Shown here: positions 28,074 to 36,184 of the stretch, one piece after another
Layout: each line of letters opens with the position of its first letter
How positions within the stretch are numbered: position 1 is the first letter of the stretch
Assembly (NCBI RefSeq): GCF_000024885.1
Contig: NC_013512.1
Coordinates: 124,001 to 188,000, forward strand
Length of the DNA stretch: 64,000 nt
Origin: Sulfurospirillum deleyianum DSM 6946
Lineage (GTDB): Bacteria > Campylobacterota > Campylobacteria > Campylobacterales > Sulfurospirillaceae
Direction of reading: 5' to 3'
Translations under genes and position numbers: made by a program
The notes under the pieces: model-generated
What the model saw: only the letters and a program-made list of their open reading frames with translations
What the model was told of the DNA's origin: nothing
Databases searched by the model: none

Positions 28074-28079
28074 ATTATA
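28074..28079 (-). promoter_or_regulatory. -10 box of moeA
   Basis: A perfect TATAAT on the reverse strand lies 28 bases upstream of the moeA ATG, preceded by GTTTAAG as in Campylobacterota promoters. Confidence 0.55.
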
Positions 28080-28126
28080 CTTAAACGGGTAAAATTTCAG
28101 ATTATTTTTTTGAAGGATTTTTCATC

Positions 28127-28537
28127 ATGGAAGCGTTCATTCGTCTCTCAAGCCAATTACATTTGGTGTTCATTGTGTTCTTGTGTGCACTGATAGTCAT
28201 TAACCTTTACCTCTTAAAGAGTGATAGAACATTTGTCAAACTCTCTAAACGTTTGGAACTGATTGCACCGCAGTATTATATTGTCCTTTCGGCGATTTTT
28301 TTTACAGGTATTATTGTGATGGCTGTGCAGCAATTTACCTTTTCCCTTTCTGTTTGGGTGATGATAGTGGTGTGGGTGGGCATCGTTGCGTTTGGAATCA
28401 GAGGGCATAAACTCTATAAAAAGCTTGAGCGCACGGAAGTGTCTCAAAATGCCTATAAAGCCTATGCGACTAAAAAATATTTGCTTGATTTAGTGGCACT
28501 GATTGTCACAAGTATTCTTTTTTATACGGTCCATTAA
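28127..28537 (+). CDS. Small integral membrane protein of unknown function
   Basis: This 136-residue protein has four predicted transmembrane helices (about residues 12-30, 48-66, 73-90 and 115-134) and a basic loop (K-L-Y-K-K-L-E-R) between helices 3 and 4. I recognise no family. It is preceded by GAAGGA and followed one base later by rsmE, so it is probably in the same operon. Confidence 0.65.
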   Translation: MEAFIRLSSQLHLVFIVFLCALIVINLYLLKSDRTFVKLSKRLELIAPQYYIVLSAIFFTGIIVMAVQQFTFSLSVWVMIVVWVGIVAFGIRGHKLYKKLERTEVSQNAYKAYATKKYLLDLVALIVTSILFYTVH

Positions 28538-28538
28538 G

Positions 28539-29207
28539 ATGCAGTTTGTTTATCATCCTGAAGCAGGAGAAGCTCTCTTAAGGGTAGATGTTCGAGCGTA
28601 TGAGCACCTTTTTAAGGTACGTAGAGTCGCTAAAGACGCACTTTTGTATTGGCGCAATTTAAACGATGGCGTGTTGTATGGATACCGTATTCAAGAGGTG
28701 GGTAAAAAAGAAGCACTTTTGGAGCGTGTTTCAGGTGAAATCTTAGAGATTGATGCTTCAAAAAAAATGCATATTGGTTGGTGTGTGATTGACCCAAAAA
28801 TGATTGAAAAAACACTTCCCATGCTCAATGAACTGGGTGTTTCAAAACTGAGTTTTATCTACGCCGAGTTTTCGCAAAAAAGCCATAAACTTGATTTTGA
28901 TCGGATGCAACGTATCGTGATTAATTCGTGCCAACAGTGCGGGCGTAGCCGTTGGATGGAAATGGAGCTCTTTTCTTCCTTGCAAGCGTACTTAGAAGCG
29001 TATCCAACGAGTACTATTTTGGACTTTTCTCAAGAAACGATGAAAGAATCAGCCGAGATTTCTTCCATACTGATCGGACCTGAGGGAGGATTTAGTGAAA
29101 AAGAGAGAAATATGTTTTCAAATCACACGATTGTAGGGCTTACATGTAAAACGATTTTGCGAAGCGAAACCGCTGTGGTGGCTGTAGCTTCTAAAATATT
29201 GGCATGA
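28539..29207 (+). CDS. rsmE: 16S rRNA (uracil1498-N3)-methyltransferase
   Basis: This 222-residue SPOUT-class methyltransferase modifies U1498 of 16S rRNA. The SAM-binding knot is visible near the C-terminus: L-I-G-P-E-G-G-F-S-E-K-E, then G-L-T-C-K-T-I-L-R-S-E-T-A. The R-R-V-A-K-D N-terminal region is the PUA-like RNA-binding part. The frame is open to 28503, but the ATG at 28539 matches the family N-terminus. The invariant G-L-x-x-x-I-L-R-x-E-T-A motif contains a TTACATGTAA copy (T-C-K). Confidence 0.92.
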   Translation: MQFVYHPEAGEALLRVDVRAYEHLFKVRRVAKDALLYWRNLNDGVLYGYRIQEVGKKEALLERVSGEILEIDASKKMHIGWCVIDPKMIEKTLPMLNELGVSKLSFIYAEFSQKSHKLDFDRMQRIVINSCQQCGRSRWMEMELFSSLQAYLEAYPTSTILDFSQETMKESAEISSILIGPEGGFSEKERNMFSNHTIVGLTCKTILRSETAVVAVASKILA

Positions 29208-29208
29208 C

Positions 29209-29237
29209 TTGAAATAATGAATCTTTTGTGCTATAAT
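29209..29237 (+). promoter_or_regulatory. Promoter of rpmE
   Basis: TTGAAA (29209-29214), exactly 17 bases, then TATAAT (29232-29237). This is among the best sigma-70-type promoters in the window. It implies a leader of about 65 bases for the L31 mRNA. Confidence 0.75.
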
Positions 29238-29245
29238 TTGCACCC

Positions 29246-29264
29246 TTTGGCAGAACGTGCCAAA
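29246..29264 (+). promoter_or_regulatory. Hairpin in the rpmE 5' leader
   Basis: A perfect 7-bp stem TTTGGCA/TGCCAAA with a GAACG loop lies at the start of the predicted leader, 45 bases before the L31 start codon. It could be a binding site for L31 or another ribosomal protein. Function is inferred from position only. Confidence 0.5.
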
Positions 29265-29308
29265 TAAAAAGATTTTATTTTTATGATAAACAATTAAGGA
29301 AAAATAGT

Positions 29309-29509
29309 ATGAAAAAAGATATTCATCCTGAATATGTACCGTGTGTTGTAACATGCGCGTGTGGCAATAGTTTTGAAACTATGTCTAACAAAGCAGAGTT
29401 AAGAATCGATATTTGTAGTTCATGTCATCCATTCTTTACGGGCAGTGAGAAGATTGTTGATGCTGCAGGTCGTGTTGAGAAATTTAAGAAAAAATATAAT
29501 CTCAAATAG
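29309..29509 (+). CDS. rpmE: 50S ribosomal protein L31 (zinc-binding type)
   Basis: This 66-residue ribosomal protein L31 is the cysteine-containing (C+) form: C16, C18, C36 and C39 (T-C-A-C-G and I-C-S-S-C-H) make the zinc site. The family motif S-S-C-H-P-F-F-T-G is exact. TAAGGAAAAATAGT precedes the ATG. It has its own promoter and hairpin leader. The next gene, rsmI, follows 15 bases later. Confidence 0.97.
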   Translation: MKKDIHPEYVPCVVTCACGNSFETMSNKAELRIDICSSCHPFFTGSEKIVDAAGRVEKFKKKYNLK

Positions 29510-29524
29510 TTTTTTTTAAATACT

Positions 29525-30337
29525 TTGGTTTACTTTATTCCTACTCCCATAGGAAATCTTGATGACATCTCTGTTCGAAGTTTAAAGCTTTTAGCAGAGT
29601 GTCACACTCTTTTTTGCGAAGATACGCGTATCACTAAACGACTTCTTTCTCTTCTTTCTCAAAAACATGGCATTGAATTTCGCATTAAACAGTTTATTTC
29701 GATGCATTCCCACAATGAAAATAGTGTCTTAGCACAGATAGATAAAGCAATTTTTCAAGAAAACGTTGGGTATTTAAGCGATGCTGGTATGCCTGGGATT
29801 AGTGATCCTGGAAATGCGTTGGTGCGTTTTTGTCAAGAAAACACCCTTGATTATGAAGTACTTCCTGGGGCAAATGCAGCTTTGTTAGCCTATGTGACAA
29901 GTGGTATTGCCACCCATCAATTTTTATTTTATGGATTTTTATCCCACAAAGGAATAGAGCGTCAAAATGAACTTTTTGAAGTTTTAAACGCACCCTATGC
30001 CGTGGTACTCTACGAATCACCCCATCGTATTGAAAAGTTAATCGATGAATTAGCACACTTTGCACCCCATCGTCCTATTTTTGCTATTAAAGAGGCAACA
30101 AAATTATATGAAAAACGTTTTTTAGGTACTTCCCTTGAAGTACAAGTGGCATTTCAAACAGCCAATCTAAAAGGTGAGTGGGTCGTGGTCATTACTCCAG
30201 TTCTCCATGAGGGGGGTGAAGCCATTACGAAAGAAGACCTAGTGAGTCTTGACATTCCTCCAAAACAAAAAGCAAAACTTCTCTCAAAACTCACAGGTGA
30301 AAGTGTAAAAGAGTGGTACGCAAAACTTCAAAACTAA
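29525..30337 (+). CDS. rsmI: 16S rRNA (cytidine1402-2'-O)-methyltransferase
   Basis: This 270-residue member of the tetrapyrrole-methylase-like family methylates C1402 of 16S rRNA. Family segments are present: F-I-P-T-P-I-G-N-L-D-D-I at the N-terminus, F-C-E-D-T-R near residues 31-36, S-D-A-G-M-P-G-I-S-D-P-G near 88-99, and Y-E-S-P-H-R near 163. The start is TTG, required to keep the conserved N-terminus, and there is no clear ribosome-binding site in the T-rich stretch before it. A 20-bp palindrome begins at the last base of the stop codon. Confidence 0.93.
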   Translation: MVYFIPTPIGNLDDISVRSLKLLAECHTLFCEDTRITKRLLSLLSQKHGIEFRIKQFISMHSHNENSVLAQIDKAIFQENVGYLSDAGMPGISDPGNALVRFCQENTLDYEVLPGANAALLAYVTSGIATHQFLFYGFLSHKGIERQNELFEVLNAPYAVVLYESPHRIEKLIDELAHFAPHRPIFAIKEATKLYEKRFLGTSLEVQVAFQTANLKGEWVVVITPVLHEGGEAITKEDLVSLDIPPKQKAKLLSKLTGESVKEWYAKLQN

Positions 30338-30356
30338 TGCGTTACATGTAACGCAT
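30337..30356 (+). terminator. 20-bp perfect palindrome after rsmI, TTACATGTAA core
   Basis: ATGCGTTACA and its exact complement begin at the final base of the rsmI stop codon. It could terminate rsmI transcripts before the separate promoter of the next gene. There is no T tract, so termination strength is uncertain. Confidence 0.55.
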
Positions 30357-30406
30357 CAAAATACCTCTTTTCTTCTCTGTCTCGTATTATTTTAAGCCAT
30401 TTTGGA

Positions 30407-30412
30407 TACAAT
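30407..30412 (+). promoter_or_regulatory. Possible -10 box (TACAAT) of the SpoU methylase gene
   Basis: TACAAT lies 7 bases before the ATG at 30420, with a TTTAAG element upstream. If used, the transcript would start at or next to the ATG, as for pflA. Confidence 0.4.
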
Positions 30413-30419
30413 ATTTACC

Positions 30420-31103
30420 ATGATAATCTATGGAAAACAACTCTTTTTACATCTGTTAAAGCACTATCCTTCAAGGATTAAGACGGTTTTTTTGCCCAAA
30501 AAATGTGATACGAAGCTTTTTTCGCATATTGCTAATGTGACACAAAAAATTTGTAACATTGATGAGCGTAAAGCTCAAGCCTTGTGTCACGGAGGAAATC
30601 ATCAAGGGTTTATTGCGGAGATTGAACCTCTTGAGTTAACACCTTTTAGCGCAATTAAGCAAGGTTCCTTTTTGGTCATTTTGGATGAGGTCACTGACGT
30701 AGGAAATATTGGTGCGATTGTGCGGAGTGCGTATGCTTTTGGTGCGGATGGGCTGATTTTAAGTGGGATGAAAACATGTAACCTTGAAGCCATTTTGCGT
30801 ACCAGCAGTGCGGCAGCATTTGAATTGCCTATTGCCCTCGTGCCTTCAACAAAAGATATGCTCAATGAGTTAAAGCAGATAGGATTTACACTTTATGGTG
30901 CGGATATGGATGGTGTTGATGTTCAAAAGGTGACATTCGCTCCTAAACGGGCTTTGATTATGGGAAGTGAAGGCAAAGGATTGTCTCCTAAAGTCAAAGA
31001 GCGATTAGACACCGTTGTATCCATTAAAATGGCAAGAGCATTTGACTCTTTAAACGTAAGCGCAGCAGCAGCTATATTGTGTGATAGGATCGCCAATGGA
31101 TAA
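30420..31103 (+). CDS. SpoU/TrmH-family RNA 2'-O-methyltransferase (RlmB-like)
   Basis: This 227-residue SPOUT methyltransferase probably makes a 2'-O-methyl mark on 23S rRNA or tRNA. The knot motifs are clear: L-D-E-V-T-D-V-G-N-I-G-A-I-V-R near residues 91-105, I-M-G-S-E-G-K-G-L near residue 180, and F-D-S-L-N-V-S-A-A-A-A-I near 207. The N-terminal substrate-binding part is short compared with E. coli RlmB. The ATG at 30420 is preferred over a TTG at 30402. The next gene starts inside its 3' end. Confidence 0.85.
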   Translation: MIIYGKQLFLHLLKHYPSRIKTVFLPKKCDTKLFSHIANVTQKICNIDERKAQALCHGGNHQGFIAEIEPLELTPFSAIKQGSFLVILDEVTDVGNIGAIVRSAYAFGADGLILSGMKTCNLEAILRTSSAAAFELPIALVPSTKDMLNELKQIGFTLYGADMDGVDVQKVTFAPKRALIMGSEGKGLSPKVKERLDTVVSIKMARAFDSLNVSAAAAILCDRIANG

Positions 31104-32013
31104 CGATGTTAAGGTGTTGGAGAAGATTGGACTAAAAGAGGTTTCCTTAAAAACGCATATTGAGGTGAAACAATTAGAGTTTATTGTTAACGCTCAGTAC
31201 GATAAGTTGAATAAAATTAATACGCTTGGTTTTGTCAAAATTCTTTCACGTGAATATACTATAGATTTTACTGAATGGCTTGAAGGATACCATGACTATT
31301 GGGCAGAGCATGAAAATGATGAGGAACCACAGAAAAATAAAATCTTTATTTGTGCGAAAAGCGATAGAAGTTATAAAAAGGTTGCGTGGTTTTTTCTTCT
31401 TTTAGTGCTCATTGCGACTCTTTTTTTCGTGGGGTCTATTTTTAAAATCAATGTAGGTATCCCAAGTATTCTCGATAAAGTGAAAACGGAACTACCTCAA
31501 ACCAACAATGCCTATCAAAGTGCTCCTGTGGTGAAAGAAGCTGTCACATCTTTAGGTGTCAAAGTTGAGGAACGTGTGGTGGAGAGCAATAGTACGAACA
31601 GTAGTTTAGAAGCGGTTGTTGTGAGTATTAATGAAAATTTGACCCGTCAAATTGAGGGGAATGAGACCAATGCTTCTGAATCTTTAGCCCTCAATGAGGA
31701 AAATACCACGGTTCAAAAAAATGAGCTGAAAAATAAAATAGCAACATTCGTGCCCTTGAAAAAAGTATGGATTGGGGTGGTTAATTTAGAAAACAGTGCT
31801 CGTAAAGAGAGCTCAAATGAGCACAATCTCACGATTGACCTTACTCAAAAACAGATTATTAAAACAGGACATGGATTTTTTAAACTTTTTTATGATGGAA
31901 ATGTCGAGGATTTTAGTGAGCAAGGAGCGACACGATTTTTGGTTGAAAATGGACAGCTTCATAAGATTTCCGAAGAAAAATTTATTGAATTGAATCGAGG
32001 TAAAAACTGGTGA
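31096..32013 (+). CDS. RodZ-like single-pass membrane protein
   Basis: This 305-residue protein has an N-terminal helical domain (residues 1-70) that reads like a degenerate RodZ-type helix-turn-helix, one transmembrane helix at about 96-116, a low-complexity Ser/Asn/Thr-rich linker (about 150-215), and a C-terminal beta-rich domain starting near V-W-I-G-V-V-N-L. This order (HTH, membrane, linker, beta domain) is that of RodZ, which links MreB to the cell wall; mreB lies 20 kb away. The assignment is inference from architecture. The ATG at 31096 is chosen over a GTG at 31081, and it overlaps the upstream gene by 8 bases. Confidence 0.6.
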   Translation: MDNDVKVLEKIGLKEVSLKTHIEVKQLEFIVNAQYDKLNKINTLGFVKILSREYTIDFTEWLEGYHDYWAEHENDEEPQKNKIFICAKSDRSYKKVAWFFLLLVLIATLFFVGSIFKINVGIPSILDKVKTELPQTNNAYQSAPVVKEAVTSLGVKVEERVVESNSTNSSLEAVVVSINENLTRQIEGNETNASESLALNEENTTVQKNELKNKIATFVPLKKVWIGVVNLENSARKESSNEHNLTIDLTQKQIIKTGHGFFKLFYDGNVEDFSEQGATRFLVENGQLHKISEEKFIELNRGKNW

Positions 32014-32825
32014 AAAAACTTTTTATCATTTTAACCCTAGCGCTCTCTTTATTGGGTGCTTCTCCTTTGGATGAAAAGATTAAGAGTTTTGTGGGTTCTT
32101 CTAAATATGAAGCACAAAAAAATTTAATACAGGTTCTCTTTGCACAAAAAGATCAATTTTTAACTTCCAATGGCGAGATAAATAGTGTCAAAGTGATCTC
32201 TGTTTTGAAAAAAAATGGATTGCTTCAACTTCTTTATGATAGACCGATTCAACTTCGTTTAGCGTTTCGAACCCAACAAGATCCTTTTATTTTTTTAAAA
32301 ATTATTAATGAGTCGTTGGAACTAATGGGATACAGTTATTTTTTAACCAACAACGCTTTAAGGGATAGTGGCGGTTTTGTATGGGAAATTTATCTTCAAA
32401 CAGAGCATGTTCTTGATCCCGAAATTTTTGCGAAAACGTTAGAAGCCAAAGGGTGTTATATCACCAATATCGTGCGGAACGAAAACCATTATTGGTTTTA
32501 TGATATCAACTCTGATCGTGCTTTTTTGAGTGCTAAAAAAGTGGAAAGTGGCGTGACTACACCTTTAGGAAAACCTTTAAAACCATACTGGATTGATATT
32601 AAAAATGCGAAAGAGATTGTGATTAATGCACAAAGTTCTGATAAATGGTTCCCAGATGTCGATTTTTTTGACGAAAATTTGAATCTTCTGCACGCAATTA
32701 AATCAGAAGAATCAACACGGACGTTGAAATTAGAAGTGCCTTTAGGGGCTGTGTATCTTAAAATCAGTGATGCTGTTATGCTTGATAATATTAAGCATGG
32801 GTTATCGTTACATGTAAAAGAATAA
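32010..32825 (+). CDS. Exported protein of unknown function
   Basis: This 271-residue protein has a signal peptide (M-K-K-L-F-I-I-L-T-L-A-L-S-L-L-G-A-S, cleaved near residue 18), so it is periplasmic or surface-bound. The mature part alternates short helices and strands. I recognise no family. Its start overlaps the RodZ-like gene by 4 bases (GTGA). A gene for a periplasmic protein occupies the same place in C. jejuni as I recall, so it is conserved in the phylum. The last codons contain a TTACATGTAA copy (L-H-V-K-E-stop). Confidence 0.65.
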   Translation: MKKLFIILTLALSLLGASPLDEKIKSFVGSSKYEAQKNLIQVLFAQKDQFLTSNGEINSVKVISVLKKNGLLQLLYDRPIQLRLAFRTQQDPFIFLKIINESLELMGYSYFLTNNALRDSGGFVWEIYLQTEHVLDPEIFAKTLEAKGCYITNIVRNENHYWFYDINSDRAFLSAKKVESGVTTPLGKPLKPYWIDIKNAKEIVINAQSSDKWFPDVDFFDENLNLLHAIKSEESTRTLKLEVPLGAVYLKISDAVMLDNIKHGLSLHVKE

Positions 32826-32836
32826 AAGGATAAAAA

Positions 32837-34048
32837 ATGTTTGATGAGATTCGTTTTAATACCATTGAGAGATTGCCAGGGTACGTTTTTGCCCAAATTA
32901 ATGAATTAAAATTAGCCGCTCGCCATGCGGGTGATGATATTATCGACTTTTCTATGGGAAATCCAGATGGAAGAACGCCTCAACATATCATTGATAAATT
33001 AGTGGAATCAGCACAAAAAGATGGAACGCATGGTTATTCAGTCAGTAAGGGTATTTTTAAATTACGTTTGGCGATTTGTAACTGGTATGCACGCAAATAC
33101 GGTGTTACCCTAGACCCCAATACGGAAGCTGTTGCAACCCTAGGGAGTAAAGAGGGATTTGTACATCTAGCACAAGCGATTATCAATCCTGGTGATGTGG
33201 CGGTTGTTCCAGATCCTGCCTACCCCATTCATGCGTATGCTTTTATGATTGCAGGAGGCAATGTTCATAAGTTTGGTTTGGACTACAATGAAAAGTACGA
33301 GCTCGATAAAGAGCAGTTTTTTATTAAACTTAAAAAAGTGTTTCGTGAGTCTGCCCCTAAACCAAAATTTGTTGTTGTCAATTTCCCTCACAATCCAACG
33401 TGTGTAACTACAGACCTCTCTTTTTATGAAGAGTTGGTTGCTTATGCCAAAGAAGAACGTTTTTATATTATCAGTGATATTGCGTATGCCGATTTGTCGT
33501 TTGATGGCTATGAGACACCTTCAATTTTGCAAGTAGCAGGGGCTAAAGACGTTGCGGTCGAGTGTTACACTCTTTCAAAAAGTTACAATATGGCTGGTTG
33601 GCGTGTAGGTTTTGTCGTAGGCAATAAAAAACTGGTAGGTGCGCTTCAGAAAATCAAGTCATGGTTTGATTATGGTATGTTTACACCTATTCAGGTAGCT
33701 TCCACAGTAGCACTAGATGGTCCTCAGGAGTGCGTGGATGAGATTCGTGAAAAATACCGTAAACGTAGAGATGTTTTAGTGGAGAGTTTTAATAATGCGG
33801 GTTGGGAGATGGAAAAACCTCAATCAACCATGTTTATCTGGGCAAAAATTCCTAAAGTTGCAGCTCATTTAGGAAGTATGGAGTTTGCAAAACAGCTTTT
33901 AAAAGAGGCGAAAATTGCAGTGAGCCCTGGGATCGGTTTTGGTGAGGCGGGAGATGGTTATGTCAGAATTGCTTTGATTGAGAATGAAAATAGAATCCGT
34001 CAAGCTGCACGTAATGTGAAGAAGTATTTGAAGAGTTTAGAAGGCTAA
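32837..34048 (+). CDS. alaC: PLP-dependent class I aminotransferase (AlaC/LL-DAP aminotransferase group)
   Basis: This 403-residue fold-type I aminotransferase strongly resembles AlaC (YfdZ), with R-L-P-G-Y-V-F near the N-terminus and D-I-I-D-F-S-M-G-N-P-D-G near residues 34-45. The PLP lysine lies in T-L-S-K-S-Y-N-M-A-G-W-R-V-G-F near residues 243-257. AlaC makes alanine from pyruvate; relatives in this phylum are often labelled LL-diaminopimelate aminotransferase, and sequence alone does not separate them. Next to hom, an amino-acid role is expected. AAAGGATAAAAA precedes the ATG. Confidence 0.85.
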   Translation: MFDEIRFNTIERLPGYVFAQINELKLAARHAGDDIIDFSMGNPDGRTPQHIIDKLVESAQKDGTHGYSVSKGIFKLRLAICNWYARKYGVTLDPNTEAVATLGSKEGFVHLAQAIINPGDVAVVPDPAYPIHAYAFMIAGGNVHKFGLDYNEKYELDKEQFFIKLKKVFRESAPKPKFVVVNFPHNPTCVTTDLSFYEELVAYAKEERFYIISDIAYADLSFDGYETPSILQVAGAKDVAVECYTLSKSYNMAGWRVGFVVGNKKLVGALQKIKSWFDYGMFTPIQVASTVALDGPQECVDEIREKYRKRRDVLVESFNNAGWEMEKPQSTMFIWAKIPKVAAHLGSMEFAKQLLKEAKIAVSPGIGFGEAGDGYVRIALIENENRIRQAARNVKKYLKSLEG

Positions 34049-34051
34049 AGT

Positions 34052-35323
34052 ATGATGCGAGTTGGAATTATTGGTGTTGGAACGGTTGGAAGCCATGTTG
34101 TAAAGATTTTGCAAGAGAATGAAGATATTATTACTGCACGCAGTGGCAAAAAAATTGTTCCTATTTTAGGAATTGTGCGAGATGCAACTAAAAAAAGAGA
34201 TGTTTCGATTCCTTTAAGTACAAATCTTGATGATGTTCTTGAAAATCCTGAAATTGATGTTGTTGTTGAATTAATGGGTGGTGTGGATGAAGCGTATAAA
34301 ATTGTCACACGAGCATTAAAAAATAATAAAGCTGTTGTCACTGCTAATAAAGCATTACTGGCATATCACCGCTATGAATTACGTGATTTAGCCGGCAATA
34401 CGCCTATTGGTTATGAGGCAAGTGTCGCAGGTGGTATTCCTATTATTAAGGCACTTCGTGAGGGTTTAAGTGCCAATCACATTGAAGCGATTAAAGGCAT
34501 TATGAATGGTACATGTAATTTTATTTTGACCAAAATGATGAATGAAAAAGCTGAATTCGCAGATGTGCTTAAAGAAGCACAAGCACTAGGCTACGCAGAA
34601 GCTGATCCTACCTTTGATGTAGGTGGTTTTGATGCGGCACATAAATTGTTGATTCTAGCCAGTATCGCCTATGGCATTAACGTTAAACCTGAAGATATTT
34701 TAATCGAAGGGATTGAACATATTAACAGTGAAGACATCTATTTTGCCAAAGAGTTTGGCTATAACATTAAGCTTTTGACGATTGCTAAAAAAAGTGGTGA
34801 TCAAGTAGAATTACGTGTCCATCCTGCACTGGTTCCCATTCAACAGATGATTGCTAAAGTCGATGGTGTTATGAATGGTATTAGTGTCATAGGAGATCGT
34901 GTGGGTGAAACGATGTATTATGGACCAGGTGCTGGAGGAAGTGCGACTGCGAGCGCTGTTGTATCAGACTTGATTGATATTGCACGTCATACACAAAACT
35001 CACCGATGTTAGGGTTTATTAAACCTTTAGAAAAAAGTGGTTTAACCTTGATGGACAAAGATGATATCTGCACACAGTATTATATTCGTGTAAGTGTTGC
35101 AGATAAGATTGGTGTTTTATCTAAAATTTCTGAAATTCTGGGTCAACATTCGATTTCGATTAGTAGTTTTTTACAAAAACAAGACGCCAAAAGAGAAGAG
35201 TGTGCGGTACTTCTTTTTTCAACGCATATCTGTAAAGAGAGCAATATCCAAAAAGCTCTTCATGAATTAAGCCAATTAGAGTTTGTTGAGCAAAAACCTG
35301 CCATGATTCGAATCGAAGCGTAA
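34052..35323 (+). CDS. hom: Homoserine dehydrogenase
   Basis: This 423-residue NAD(P)-dependent enzyme reduces aspartate semialdehyde to homoserine for threonine and methionine synthesis. It has an N-terminal Rossmann motif (G-I-I-G-V-G-T-V-G), the catalytic-domain signature G-Y-A-E-A-D-P-T-F-D-V-G-G-F-D-A-A-H-K near residues 183-201, and a C-terminal ACT domain (from about 345, V-A-D-K-I-G-V-L-S-K-I) for feedback control, probably by threonine. ATGs at 34052 and 34055 are both possible. Confidence 0.95.
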   Translation: MMRVGIIGVGTVGSHVVKILQENEDIITARSGKKIVPILGIVRDATKKRDVSIPLSTNLDDVLENPEIDVVVELMGGVDEAYKIVTRALKNNKAVVTANKALLAYHRYELRDLAGNTPIGYEASVAGGIPIIKALREGLSANHIEAIKGIMNGTCNFILTKMMNEKAEFADVLKEAQALGYAEADPTFDVGGFDAAHKLLILASIAYGINVKPEDILIEGIEHINSEDIYFAKEFGYNIKLLTIAKKSGDQVELRVHPALVPIQQMIAKVDGVMNGISVIGDRVGETMYYGPGAGGSATASAVVSDLIDIARHTQNSPMLGFIKPLEKSGLTLMDKDDICTQYYIRVSVADKIGVLSKISEILGQHSISISSFLQKQDAKREECAVLLFSTHICKESNIQKALHELSQLEFVEQKPAMIRIEA

Positions 35324-35326
35324 CAA

Positions 35327-35653
35327 ATGAGTCTTATGATAGGAAAAGAGGCTGAAACAAAGGCCTCAGCCTATCTTGAAAAAGAGGGTTATACGATTCT
35401 TGCACGTAATTTTCACTCTAAGTTTGGTGAAATTGACATTATTGCCCTGAAAGAAGATATTTTGCATTTTTGTGAGGTGAAATATTCTCAAAAGTATGAT
35501 CCTCTTCTTCGTATTACGCCCTCTAAAATGAAAAAAATTATTACGACGATTCATTACTATTTTTTGACACATCCTTCATCGTATTGTTATCAAATTGATG
35601 CTATTAGTATCAAAGGTGAAGAGATAGAAATAATAAAAAATATTAGTTACTAA
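35327..35653 (+). CDS. YraN/UPF0102 family endonuclease-like protein
   Basis: This 108-residue protein has the UPF0102 fold related to Holliday-junction resolvases. The nuclease-like residues are visible: G-E-x-D in F-G-E-I-D-I-I and V-K in F-C-E-V-K-Y near residues 33-51. The function in the cell is not established. It follows hom by 3 bases and in C. jejuni also sits between hom and trxA. Confidence 0.88.
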   Translation: MSLMIGKEAETKASAYLEKEGYTILARNFHSKFGEIDIIALKEDILHFCEVKYSQKYDPLLRITPSKMKKIITTIHYYFLTHPSSYCYQIDAISIKGEEIEIIKNISY

Positions 35654-35697
35654 AAAAATAAGTTTCTATGCTATGGTAAATTTAAAGTTAGAGTGAG

Positions 35698-35703
35698 TAT
35701 AAT
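35698..35703 (+). promoter_or_regulatory. -10 box of trxA
   Basis: A perfect TATAAT with TTTAAAGTTAGAG upstream (T-rich Campylobacterota style) lies 35 bases before the trxA start. No clear terminator separates it from yraN. Confidence 0.6.
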
Positions 35704-35738
35704 TGAATCACTATAAAATAACGATTTAGGGGAAGAAT

Positions 35739-36056
35739 ATGGGAAAATATTTAGAGTTAAATGCATCAAATTTTGATAGTACTGTAGCAGAAGGCGTTGC
35801 TTTAGTAGATTTTTGGGCACCATGGTGTGGACCATGTCGTATGATTGCTCCAGTCATTGAAGAGTTGGCAAATGATTTTGACGGTAAAGCTAAAATCTGT
35901 AAAGTAAACACAGACGAAGAGCAAGATGTAGCGATTAAGTATGGTATCCGTTCTATTCCTACCATTCTTTTCTTTAAAAATGGCGAGTTGGTCGATCAAA
36001 TGATCGGTGCTTCATCTAAACAAGTTTTAGCTGATAAAATTAATTCACTGCTCTAA
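35739..36056 (+). CDS. trxA: Thioredoxin
   Basis: This 105-residue classical thioredoxin has the active site W-C30-G-P-C33-R and the cis-proline in S-I-P-T near residue 75. It reduces cytoplasmic disulfides using electrons from the thioredoxin reductase encoded next door. AGGGGAAGAAT gives a strong ribosome-binding site. It has its own promoter and is followed by a perfect hairpin before trxB. Confidence 0.97.
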   Translation: MGKYLELNASNFDSTVAEGVALVDFWAPWCGPCRMIAPVIEELANDFDGKAKICKVNTDEEQDVAIKYGIRSIPTILFFKNGELVDQMIGASSKQVLADKINSLL

Positions 36057-36067
36057 TTTAAAATTTT

Positions 36068-36093
36068 ATGAGGAAGCACTAAAGCTTCCTCAT
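36068..36093 (+). terminator. Hairpin between trxA and trxB
   Basis: A perfect 10-bp stem (ATGAGGAAGC / GCTTCCTCAT) with a 6-base loop lies 11 bases after the trxA stop. No T tract follows, so it may be a processing or attenuating structure that sets the trxA:trxB ratio rather than a full terminator. Confidence 0.55.
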
Positions 36094-36184
36094 CTTACAC
36101 TACTTCAAATGGATAAAAGTTTGCAGAGCGTTTCATGTTAGTATGTAACGCTGTGAAAAATCTCCAACAAAATAAGGAAAAACA

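Noticed and set aside
29510-29524. T-run after rpmE as an intrinsic terminator
   Set aside because: No stable stem precedes the eight T residues, and rsmI starts at once, so co-transcription is more likely.
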